From: Akkermansiaceae bacterium UBA5688
Lineage (GTDB): Bacteria > Verrucomicrobiota > Verrucomicrobiia > Verrucomicrobiales > Akkermansiaceae
Length of the DNA: 12,733 nt
Direction of reading: 5' to 3'
Assembly (NCBI GenBank): GCA_002420315.1
Contig: DIHU01000006.1
Span: forward strand, 1-12,733
Both the position numbers and the translations under genes were made by a program. The notes under the pieces were generated by a model. That model searched no databases. It was not told the origin of the DNA and was given only the letters and a program-made list of their open reading frames with translations. Shown in pieces: positions 1-7,283 of this stretch; the first letter of the stretch is position 1, and every line of letters starts with the position of its first letter.

Positions 1-401
1 CCTGTCTCTCCCACCTGGAGAAACCCTCCATCTTCACAGGCAAGAATGTAATGCCCATGCGACTCTTCACCTGACCCCCCGTGTGCATGAAACCATTCTG
101 GGGTTGGAGGGAGCTGCGGAGTGCGGATCCGAAAAAAGCGGCGGTCGACCTGCCCCCCTTGCGCCTTCACAACAACCCGGGTCTTTTCCCGGCTCCCGGG
201 CACCCGAGTGAGAAGGGTAAAGGTCCTCAGGTCCTCACTTCCGAGAACGTCGTAGTGAACGCCAGCGTTACTGGTAAAGGTGATTTCTACCTGCCCCGGA
301 AAAACCACTCGAAACCCCGTAATCTCAGCGGTTCGCCCTGCCGAAGAAAGGCCAAGGTTGAGTGCAAACACCAAGAAGGACTGTAGAAAGAATCGAATCA
401 T
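1..401 (-). CDS. Secreted protein, N-terminal part only (gene runs off left edge)
   Basis: The minus-strand frame is open from an ATG at 401-399 to the window edge, giving 133 codons with no stop. The start follows an A-rich stretch ending in AGGTG. Residues 1-21 (MIRFFLQSFLVFALNLGLSSA) form a clear Sec signal peptide. Residues about 24-95 make a beta-rich module reading '...ITFTSNAGVHYDVLGSEDL...' and closing with 'RRFFRIR', a pattern I associate with secreted proteins of Verrucomicrobiota and relatives. Residues about 99-133 (WFHAHGGSGEESHGHYILAC...DGGFLQVGETG) look like the first blade of a repeat-built propeller. Function is unknown; an extracellular or surface protein is the safe call. 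It is divergent from the large secreted protein to the right. The coding assignment is strong because signal peptide and domain motifs coincide in one frame; the propeller reading is inference. Confidence 0.8.
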   Translation of the reverse strand, partial: MIRFFLQSFLVFALNLGLSSAGRTAEITGFRVVFPGQVEITFTSNAGVHYDVLGSEDLRTFTLLTRVPGSREKTRVVVKAQGGQVDRRFFRIRTPQLPPTPEWFHAHGGSGEESHGHYILACEDGGFLQVGET

Positions 402-818
402 CACCTTTTTTTACCCTGTCAAATCTCGTTCAGATATTATCATAACTATCTCCTTTTCCCGCCCAAATCGATATTTTGGTCCCCATTCGATTGAACTGAA
501 AACCCATAGGCCGCATTTTGATGCTGGACTGCCAACCCTCACATCGTGGCGAGGTCTCCATTTTGGATTCTTTTAATCATCTGCTCACGAACTTTCCGCA
601 AAAGAAAATCGTGACAAATTAGTTGCATCAAAAATCGTTTTAAACTCTTTCCGACCGTCAAAAGACGAAGAAATATGAAGATTTATTGTCCCCCTTTCCT
701 CTCCGGTCCAAAGTCAGCTTTATGTTCCTTTCGCCAAAAGCAATTTCCTAGCAGGCAATTTCCTAGTGTTCCGAGCAGTAATTGTATAAGGCAAGGAACA
801 AAATTTAGTCGTCTCACT
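402..818. other. Divergent intergenic region
   Basis: About 417 nt separate the start of the left-edge secreted protein (minus) from the preferred start of the 882-residue secreted protein (plus). Open frames here show no protein-like features. The region must hold promoters for both flanking genes. A TTGACA reads on the minus strand just upstream of the left gene, but no matching -10 box at proper spacing is visible, so I do not call a promoter. The one ordered element is the direct repeat at 740-766. Confidence 0.6.
740..766. repeat. Tandem direct repeat of a 12-mer
   Basis: GCAATTTCCTAG occurs at 740-751 and again, identically, at 755-766, separated by CAG, so the period is 15 nt. It lies 53 nt upstream of the preferred ATG (819) of the large secreted protein, hence in its leader or promoter. 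A 15-nt spacing fits a slippage duplication as well as a paired regulator site. Confidence 0.6.
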
Positions 819-3467
819 ATGAACCTCCCCAATCTCCCCCTCGTTTTTGCTATCGCTTTAGTAATTTTTTTTACCAACGAAAACGCCGCAGCTCAGTGGA
901 CCGCTTACAATGATTGCGCAGATATTGACCCAGGTTTGACGGCTGAAAATATAACATCGTATGGACTTGGACGGGGATATCAGGGTGATGGTGGAGCCGG
1001 TGAGTTACTGGACTTTGAGACGGGCGCACCCACCGATGTAGAAATTGAATTTGTGGAAACATTTTCAACAGGTAACACCGTCAACTGGGCCGGGGATTTC
1101 TCATCTGTCGATGAAGCTTCTGATGCCGCAATCACTTTCAGCGAGAAGGTCGACCTTACTGGAAATATGAGCTACAACGACGCCCCAGGCTGGCATGTCG
1201 ATCTAATAATTACCGGGCTAAACCCTGAACGATCCTACACCTTCGAAGGAACCGCTAATCGTGGTGGAGGCGCCTCCTATGCGGACCGGGTGACTAACTG
1301 GAGTATTCTTGAAGCTGATACCGCAGTTTATGCAAGCACCCTGGGTGCCCACAAAGTGAGTGACGTCTCAGTCGAGTTCAGCACAGGCGAAAACACGGTA
1401 GGATACGTGGCACGCTGGACGGGAATTCAACCAGGACAAGACGGGAAGGTAATAATCCGAACTACGCATGGCGTTGGAGAGGAAGCCGGCGGAATGCCAG
1501 GTGCTCATGCCTACAAGGGCTACGCTGGGGGGGCGTTTATTGTTCGCGAAGAACCTTCAACACGCGGATTTGTCTGGCGGGCATTTAATGACAGCGTCAT
1601 CACTGATGTTGGTCTTGTGTCAGAGAACGCTACAAACTTCGGACTTGGGCGGGGATTTGATGGCACCAGTGAAGGCGGCGAATTACTCGAGATCGATTCG
1701 GGGAATACTACGGGAGTAACCGTGGAGTTTGTGGAAAATTTCTCTGCGGGTAATACGATCAATACCGCACGCGATTTTTCTGAATTCAATCCTGAAACTG
1801 ATGCCGCCATGATATTCGGGGACCACGTCGAAGCATCTGGAAACTTGAGCTACAACGACGCGCCAGGGTGGTATTTAGACCTTATTATCAGTAACCTTGA
1901 TCCAGAGAAAACCTACTCTTTTGCGGGCACTGTGAATCGAGCGGGAGGAGCATCCTATGCCGACCGCGTTACCAACTGGAGTCTTCGTGATGCCAAGGCG
2001 TCCGTCTATGCCAGTTCAACTGGAGCTCACAAAGTCAATGATACCTCGGTTGAATTCAGCACGGGGGAGAATGGGGCTGGATATGTGGCGCGCTGGACGG
2101 ATATTCAGCCAAGCGATGACGGAAAGATCACCATTCGCACTAGTCATGGTGTCGGTGAAGCCAATGGAGGCCTACCCGGAGCCCACGCCTACAAAGGCTA
2201 TGGCGGCGGTGTTTTTATGTTAGGCGAGCAGTCAGGAGCATCTATTGTCCCAGTTGATTCAATCGGTGTTTCCCGACTTGCTCCAGCTCCAGATTTGCAA
2301 AATGTCCATCCAAATGCGCCTGTCGAAATCACCTTAGAGCATCGTTCTGCGGCGGTAGATCCTTCAACGATCTTACTTTCCTTGAATGAAGTCAACGTAG
2401 CTCCAGAGGTAATTATCAGTGGAGACGAAACGATCATTCGTTTTACCCCTCCGACAATGCCGACCTCCAACTCGACAACCAACGTTGATCTCAAGTTCAG
2501 CGATAACTCTGAACCAGCAATCGACTATGTCCGTGAGTGGTCATTTCAAGTGACTGATTATATCGACCAGAATCTGTATGCTACAATTCCGACATCTTGG
2601 GCGATGCCCATCGGCGGCGCTAGACAGCGGGGTATGGCTGTTCGTGTTGCTGCACCCAGCTTTGATGATAATGTTTTCCTCGAAACTCCCGAAGACGTAG
2701 AAGCAATATGGGCCGAAACCTTCGAGAATCTCGCTGATCTCACGGAAGCTAATACTCTCGGTTATTTCATTGAAACTGGCACGATCAACTATCAAACCGA
2801 TCTTGAGCCCCGTGGCAACAAGGCTGGTGAATCCAACTTTCCAGGTATTCAAAGCAGCTTTGAGCCAGGAGTTCCCTTTGGTCTAGAGATCGATACATTG
2901 CTCCTGCTGGATCCTGGTTTCCACTTGTTCAATTTCACTGTGCCGGGAGATTTTGAGTGCTTCATCGGGTTTGGCAGTGACAAGATAAAACTACCGCGAA
3001 CTTATGCTGAGTGTACTAACTGTGGAGGGGAGGACGGTCCGTGGTTCACCGGCGTTGTGATAGAAGAGCGCGGCCTTTACCCTTTCAGAGTCGTCTACCC
3101 AAACCCGGGAAGCTCTGGCAGCCTCGAATGGTTGGAAGTGGCTCCTGATAGTAGACGCCACTTAATCAATGCTCCAAATGAAGATTCGATTCCAGCATTC
3201 CTGCCATCGAGTATCTTTCCAGTTGGATTGCGCGTTCTCAGTATCGAGCGTGATGACTCACTACTTAACTTGATGGTAGAAACTCCAGATTCATCACTAA
3301 CTCACATCGTCGAGATGAGCACGAGCCTTAAACCTAATTCATGGAAGCCAGCCCTCCTTGAGGATACCGAACAAATCAGCGCTAAGGTCTTACGAATCGA
3401 GCTCGAAATGCCAAATCAACCAACTGTTTTTTTCCGCGTCCTGATCGGCATGGGCAATGATGAGTAG
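819..3467 (+). CDS. Large secreted multi-domain protein with internal duplication
   Basis: I place the start at ATG 819 rather than an in-frame ATG at 675, because the sequence from 819 (MNLPNLPLVFAIALVIFF...AAAQ) is a textbook signal peptide with cleavage near residue 25, while the 48 residues upstream are Cys/Pro-rich and unlike a leader. The mature part holds two copies of a ~220-residue domain (residues about 27-245 and 253-471), both with 'GLGRG', 'SYNDAPGW', 'GASYADRVTNWS', 'VEFSTGEN', 'GYVARWT' and 'PGAHAYKGY'. An Ig-like domain (~485-580) follows, then a beta-rich domain (~585-780) with 'GLYPFRVVYPNPG' and a CxxC pair, and a C-terminal module ending 'VFFRVLIG', related in style to the left-edge protein. 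No catalytic motif is recognised. It is probably an extracellular or surface binding or structural protein. Length from this start is 882 residues. Confidence 0.85.
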   Translation: MNLPNLPLVFAIALVIFFTNENAAAQWTAYNDCADIDPGLTAENITSYGLGRGYQGDGGAGELLDFETGAPTDVEIEFVETFSTGNTVNWAGDFSSVDEASDAAITFSEKVDLTGNMSYNDAPGWHVDLIITGLNPERSYTFEGTANRGGGASYADRVTNWSILEADTAVYASTLGAHKVSDVSVEFSTGENTVGYVARWTGIQPGQDGKVIIRTTHGVGEEAGGMPGAHAYKGYAGGAFIVREEPSTRGFVWRAFNDSVITDVGLVSENATNFGLGRGFDGTSEGGELLEIDSGNTTGVTVEFVENFSAGNTINTARDFSEFNPETDAAMIFGDHVEASGNLSYNDAPGWYLDLIISNLDPEKTYSFAGTVNRAGGASYADRVTNWSLRDAKASVYASSTGAHKVNDTSVEFSTGENGAGYVARWTDIQPSDDGKITIRTSHGVGEANGGLPGAHAYKGYGGGVFMLGEQSGASIVPVDSIGVSRLAPAPDLQNVHPNAPVEITLEHRSAAVDPSTILLSLNEVNVAPEVIISGDETIIRFTPPTMPTSNSTTNVDLKFSDNSEPAIDYVREWSFQVTDYIDQNLYATIPTSWAMPIGGARQRGMAVRVAAPSFDDNVFLETPEDVEAIWAETFENLADLTEANTLGYFIETGTINYQTDLEPRGNKAGESNFPGIQSSFEPGVPFGLEIDTLLLLDPGFHLFNFTVPGDFECFIGFGSDKIKLPRTYAECTNCGGEDGPWFTGVVIEERGLYPFRVVYPNPGSSGSLEWLEVAPDSRRHLINAPNEDSIPAFLPSSIFPVGLRVLSIERDDSLLNLMVETPDSSLTHIVEMSTSLKPNSWKPALLEDTEQISAKVLRIELEMPNQPTVFFRVLIGMGNDE

Positions 3468-3870
3468 AGCCTTGCAACGACGTCCTCTAGAAATGAAACT
3501 CCTTGTTTATAATTTCAAGTTCTCGCCATTTATTAATAACACAAATCAATCTCCTCGAAAAAATCTTAAGGATTCCCTCCGAAAAATCCTGATTTGAAGC
3601 CCTAGGTTTCCGCAAAAGATTTCTCTCCTAAGGCAATAATCTGGTGTGCCAAGGCAGTGGTGCCAGACAACAGAGTCCCATCCGAAAAACCTACCGAGAC
3701 CGAGCTCGAAGAGAATCAGGATTACCCAAAACCTGTGAAATAATAATCATTACCAGCGTTCTGGGTGGTTATCGCGCACACGGGACATCTTCGATACAAC
3801 TAGGACAGTTTTTATCATTTTAAGGGATTCCAAGCTGGTCCAAAGGCGGCTTAAAAGCCTCATATGGATA
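3468..3870. other. Convergent intergenic region
   Basis: About 400 nt lie between the stop of the large secreted protein (plus) and the stop of the sialidase-like gene (minus). A terminator for both is expected. I see only weak inverted repeats, such as TCTGG...CCAGA around 3650-3677 and GGCTT/AAGCC just past the sialidase stop, and none is followed by a proper U-tract. A 46-codon open stretch at 3606-3743 lacks a start codon. Confidence 0.5.
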
Positions 3871-5616
3871 CTACTCCCAAAATAACTTGTCGAACCTCAT
3901 CACATAGAGCTCTGCGTTGCCTCCGAGTTCAAACCGGACCGTGACAGGAGTCGCCACATATTTGTCGAGCTCGAAGCCATTGGGCCATTGAACGATCTCT
4001 CTCATCTTAAAACCACCTGTGATCGGTTCGCTGGTTTTAATCATTTTACCTTTAGGATCAAGTAACGAGACGGTGATGCTGCCTGAAGAGACGTCGCAAC
4101 TGATTTTCATTTCATCGCCAGGCAGACAGATCTTGTAAGGGAGGACATACCCCTTGGCTTTGGGATCGACGAGTTTATAGCCGGCCTCAATACTCTCGAG
4201 CTTGTCATTGCTGATCTTGATAAGTCTGGCATTTTGAACTGACTTCACAAAAGGCGGCTTTTGTTGCATTCGATAGGAATGCCTCGGAGGAAGAACGAAT
4301 TCATCCGAATCAGGCCCAATCCTTGCTAGATTTTTGCCGATAGGAGCGTCTTTAGCGAAGGCGTATTTACCGGCTTTTTTGTCGTCCGGCTGTAGCAGCC
4401 AAGCCATATTGAATCGCGCTAGCCCGCCTTCAATTGAGCGGACGTAAATGAATCCCTCACTGGCAGTCCCTTTTCTCCCCTGCGTAATCCACGAATAGTT
4501 GCCAGGACCTTCCTTGATCAAACGATTAACGGGCCATGTCTTGCCGCCGTCGAAACTGGCCCATACGTTGACGTTTGCCCGATTCTGTTTCTCCGGCAAG
4601 CTCGGATCGGGCGAGCTGAATAGAAGAACATCGCAGTCGTTACGATCGAGCCTCAGCAGCCCGGCCTTGCAGCCGTAAATATCTGGCGGTCCATCAAACA
4701 ACTCATCGTCTTCGTGAAGATCACGCCAGGTCTTCCCACTGTCATCGCTATAAGCGATCCAGCGATTACCCTTCCTCGCACTTGTTCGGGTATTGATGTA
4801 TATGGTTCCATCGTTAAGCTCAACTAAACCGCATTCACCGGTCCCGTTTAGTGGAAAAGGTTCGCTTGAATGCCATGTCTTTCCATGATCATCGCTATAA
4901 ACCGCGTTGGAATAGGAGTTTTGATCTCCGCCCTGTTTGCGATAGTCCGGCATCACATGGGATGCCGCAAGAAGGCGACCTTTATGCCGACCATGTTTAA
5001 TCGTGATGCCCGGACCGTGCGCCGGGTTTGGGCTCGGCAAGAATCCTCTAGAATCTTTATGCAAGACGATCTTTTCAAGTTTCCACGTCTTACCGTGATC
5101 CCGGCTCTTATACATAAACGGCACGGGATGGAGGGATGTCATGAAGACCATGATCTCACCCGTATTCTCATCAACGACGCTTGTTCCGAGCGTCGCATAA
5201 GCAAAATGCTTATCATTACCCCACCCTTTCCCATCATAAGGCCCGATACCCAGAGATTTCCAATCCATCTCAATCGATTTGCCGATCTGCTGGCGCTCCG
5301 ACCAGGTCGCTCCCCCGTCTTCTGATCGCCTAAGAAAAATCTCATGGATATCTTTCCCTCCACCGCGGCCAAACATCAAGACTGTCCCATCCATAGCGAC
5401 CGAAAGAGTGCCATGTAGGCCCAGACCACCTTGGTCCCAATTCTCAAAAAAAGGTTCGGAAGTTCCGATGGCCGGGGAGCCAATGTAGCCAGGACGAGAG
5501 TCAATCGATTCGAGCGTCTCATCAGCCTTTACTATTCCGGTGACTGAATCCCAAATTGCGAAACAGGGAATAGTCCTCATTAATAATGGGAACGCACTTC
5601 TTTTCGAGTTACTCAT
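3871..5616 (-). CDS. Sialidase-like BNR/Asp-box exo-glycosidase
   Basis: The 581-residue product carries five Asp-box motifs (S-x-D-x-G-x-T-W) at residues about 98-105 (SEDGGATW), 171-178 (SRDHGKTW), 241-248 (SDDHGKTW), 290-297 (SDDSGKTW) and 354-361 (SFDGGKTW), the hallmark of the six-bladed sialidase propeller. The stretch 'ECGLVELNDGTIYINTRT' supplies a candidate acid residue (Glu261) and an arginine (Arg277). 'GPGNYSWIT' places Tyr374 where the nucleophilic tyrosine of sialidases normally sits. After about residue 440 comes a C-terminal beta-sandwich, probably carbohydrate binding. Likely role: release of terminal sialic acid or a related sugar from external glycans. The N-terminus has only a weak, Arg-interrupted hydrophobic stretch, so export is uncertain and the true start may differ. 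Other exo-hydrolases share Asp-boxes, so substrate is not settled. Confidence 0.85.
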   Translation of the reverse strand: MSNSKRSAFPLLMRTIPCFAIWDSVTGIVKADETLESIDSRPGYIGSPAIGTSEPFFENWDQGGLGLHGTLSVAMDGTVLMFGRGGGKDIHEIFLRRSEDGGATWSERQQIGKSIEMDWKSLGIGPYDGKGWGNDKHFAYATLGTSVVDENTGEIMVFMTSLHPVPFMYKSRDHGKTWKLEKIVLHKDSRGFLPSPNPAHGPGITIKHGRHKGRLLAASHVMPDYRKQGGDQNSYSNAVYSDDHGKTWHSSEPFPLNGTGECGLVELNDGTIYINTRTSARKGNRWIAYSDDSGKTWRDLHEDDELFDGPPDIYGCKAGLLRLDRNDCDVLLFSSPDPSLPEKQNRANVNVWASFDGGKTWPVNRLIKEGPGNYSWITQGRKGTASEGFIYVRSIEGGLARFNMAWLLQPDDKKAGKYAFAKDAPIGKNLARIGPDSDEFVLPPRHSYRMQQKPPFVKSVQNARLIKISNDKLESIEAGYKLVDPKAKGYVLPYKICLPGDEMKISCDVSSGSITVSLLDPKGKMIKTSEPITGGFKMREIVQWPNGFELDKYVATPVTVRFELGGNAELYVMRFDKLFWE

Positions 5617-5834
5617 GGTCTTTCTTATCTTAGTTCAGCGCAGAACTTCTAGTTGAAGTATTTCAGACCGGGAAGCAAGATTACAATGTTCGAGACGCCA
5701 CAGCTTCAAGTATCGATAGCGGATCAGCATCACTCTCGATTGAGCGACCTCACCTAGACCAGGACATTGGCGACACCCCAGATGCGTAGACCGAGTTGGA
5801 TGGCAAGTTCACCCTCTCACTCTGTGATCTCCAG

Positions 5835-5860
5835 TCCAAATGCGACTTCAACGCTTTCCC
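5835..5860. repeat. Degenerate direct repeat, copy A
   Basis: This 26-nt stretch (TCCAAATGCGACTTCAAC...) matches copy B at 7004-7029 at 22 of 26 positions in the same orientation. Similarity appears to extend loosely upstream on both sides through a CT-rich segment ending TCTCC. On the minus strand both copies read in one frame as 'VE(V/I)AFG(L/A)E', with stops nearby in both, suggesting two decayed copies of one ancestral sequence. Confidence 0.5.
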
Positions 5861-5894
5861 ACTAAAAGCAAAAATTTAGTAGTGCCGGGGGCGA

Positions 5895-5925
5895 AGCGGG
5901 CAAACTGGGCGCCCTGCCGCCCGCT
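5895..5925. repeat. GC-rich nested inverted repeat
   Basis: AGCGGGC (5895-5901) and GCCCGCT (5919-5925) are perfect inverted arms of 7 bp. Between them lies the palindrome GGGCGCCC (5907-5914). The surroundings are much less GC-rich. No T-run follows on either strand, so a rho-independent terminator is unlikely; it could be a protein-binding site or part of a decayed repeat. Confidence 0.5.
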
Positions 5926-6000
5926 GGGGAAAGTAAAGTTTCCACGGCATTCCATGAACTGGCTGACAAGATGAAGTCAGCTATGAGCGTATAAGGGAGA

Positions 6001-6951
6001 ATGACACACAAGTTCATCGCATCCGTCGCTCTCCTAGGGGTTGTCCAGGCCGACAACAGCTGTCAGGAAGAAGACACCAAGCGGAATCATGACTACCTAT
6101 TGAGCGGCAAGCTCGAAGTCATCAGCAGTGGCCACAAGTTTGCCGAAGGCATGGCCTTTGATTTGGACGACAACTTTTACTTTACCGATGTTCCCGCCGG
6201 GAAACTCTTCAAGGTCGATCAAGACGGCAAGAAAACCCTCTTCGATGGCAATACGGGAAAGACCAATGGCATTGCCATGGGGCCCGACGGCAAACTCTAC
6301 GGCTGTGCCGGAGGTGCGATGGCCATCCATCAATGGGATCTCAAGACGGGCAAGAAGGTCGCAATTACCAAAGGCGCCTTCTCCAACGACATCGCCATCA
6401 CCAAACAGGGTCGCATCTACTTCACCGATCCCAAGACCTCAGCTGTGTGGACCGTATCGCCAGCACCCCAGCACAATCTCACCAAGGCCGTGCAGTTGGA
6501 GTGGAAGCCCAATGGGATTGGACTGCACCCAAACGAGGACGCTTTGATGGTCGCTGAGTTTTTCGCTGACACCGTCCACCGCTTCCCCATTGAGAAAGAT
6601 GGCTCACTCGGCCAATCCAGCCCCTATTTCCAAATACCTGTACCCAAAGAGGGAAAGGATACCGGCAAAGGTTATCTCGACGGCATGGTCGTTCTCCCTA
6701 CCAATAAACTCATCATCGGCACAGTAATGGGTATCCAATTCTCCGATAATATGGAAGCCACTACGGAGTGGGGAATCATCATTCCACCTTTCGATGATCG
6801 TCCCCGCTGTAATTACGTCCGCCTCAGTCCGGATCGCAAGTGGCTCTACGCCGCCTTCAAAGATGATCTGGTGCGCATTCGCTTTAAGGAAGTCATCTCT
6901 AAGCCTTCACAAAAAGAAAAACCAGGATCAGCAGGAACGAATAGAAAATAA
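6001..6951 (+). CDS. Exported SMP-30/gluconolactonase-like beta-propeller
   Basis: The 316-residue protein has the conserved landmarks of the SMP-30/gluconolactonase/LRE family. Glu49 in 'FAEGMAFD', Asn171 in 'KPNGIGL' and Asp227 in 'YLDGMVV' correspond to the divalent-metal ligands, and Asn129 in 'FSNDIAI' to a substrate-site residue. Blade repeats such as 'GPDGKLY' and 'KQGRIYFTDP' are visible. Family members hydrolyse sugar lactones or related esters, but many environmental homologues are uncharacterised. Residues 1-17 (MTHKFIASVALLGVVQA) look like a short signal peptide, implying a periplasmic or secreted location. The start is supported by AAGGGAGA immediately upstream. The C-terminus is a Lys/Ser-rich tail. 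It stands alone, bracketed by degenerate repeats, with the sialidase-like gene divergent on its left. A sugar-acid role alongside the sialidase is possible but not shown. Confidence 0.85.
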   Translation: MTHKFIASVALLGVVQADNSCQEEDTKRNHDYLLSGKLEVISSGHKFAEGMAFDLDDNFYFTDVPAGKLFKVDQDGKKTLFDGNTGKTNGIAMGPDGKLYGCAGGAMAIHQWDLKTGKKVAITKGAFSNDIAITKQGRIYFTDPKTSAVWTVSPAPQHNLTKAVQLEWKPNGIGLHPNEDALMVAEFFADTVHRFPIEKDGSLGQSSPYFQIPVPKEGKDTGKGYLDGMVVLPTNKLIIGTVMGIQFSDNMEATTEWGIIIPPFDDRPRCNYVRLSPDRKWLYAAFKDDLVRIRFKEVISKPSQKEKPGSAGTNRK

Positions 6952-7283
6952 TGGAAGCAAGCTTAGTCCCACCGACACCCCCTTCTCTGCCCACCGTCTC
7001 CGCTCCAAATGCAATTTCAACTCTTTACCGCGAAAAATATATCTTGTGACACAAAGCCAACCGCTAACACGCTTTACCTCTTGAGCTGTGAGATCTTCTC
7101 TGCGTTATAAAGTCCTGGTAGGATTGTAATACCTTATGACGTTTCACTTCGACATAATCACAGGTAAATATAAAAGTGTCCCTCAGCACCCAACTCCGGC
7201 CTAAACGTAGATTCACAACGCTCCCGCCAAAAGAAACCCCCTATCAACGAGACAAGAGCTCTTTAGACTAAATCCCGTATCTA
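6952..7283. other. Intergenic region upstream of the accessory block
   Basis: 332 nt hold repeat copy B (7004-7029) near the left end and then AT-richer DNA leading to the TAXI-like gene. TATAAA-like boxes occur (near 7108 and 7170), but none has a convincing -35 partner at 16-18 nt, so no promoter is called. No Shine-Dalgarno precedes ATG 7284. No terminator hairpin follows the SMP-30-like gene. Confidence 0.5.
7004..7029. repeat. Degenerate direct repeat, copy B
   Basis: This is the partner of copy A at 5835-5860, in the same orientation on the other side of the SMP-30-like gene (22 of 26 identical). It lies about 53 nt after the stop of that gene and near the point where the sequence becomes visibly AT-richer. 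Confidence 0.5.

Larger units (their letters stand above)
5617..6000. other. Divergent intergenic region with repeat relics
   Basis: 384 nt separate the starts of the sialidase-like gene (minus) and the SMP-30-like gene (plus). No intact gene is supported. The region contains a degenerate repeat copy (5835-5860) shared with the far side of the SMP-30 gene and a GC-rich nested inverted repeat (5895-5925). It ends with a good Shine-Dalgarno (AAGGGAGA) directly before ATG 6001. Confidence 0.55.

Noticed and set aside
81..576. Two plus-strand open frames near the left edge
   Set aside because: The first is antisense to the left-edge secreted protein, which has a signal peptide and a domain pattern. 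The second straddles its start and the spacer and shows no protein-like features.
3606..3743. 46-codon open stretch ending in an acidic tail between the secreted protein and the sialidase-like gene
   Set aside because: It has no start codon and its length is within chance expectation. It may be a gene relic, but nothing else supports it.
3640..3870. Rho-independent terminators for the converging genes
   Set aside because: Candidate stems are only 4-5 bp, imperfect, and lack a following U-tract on the relevant strand.
5862..6056. 64-codon minus-strand open frame over the spacer before the SMP-30-like gene
   Set aside because: It runs through the GC-rich inverted repeat and into the SMP-30 signal peptide on the other strand, with no domain or ribosome site.
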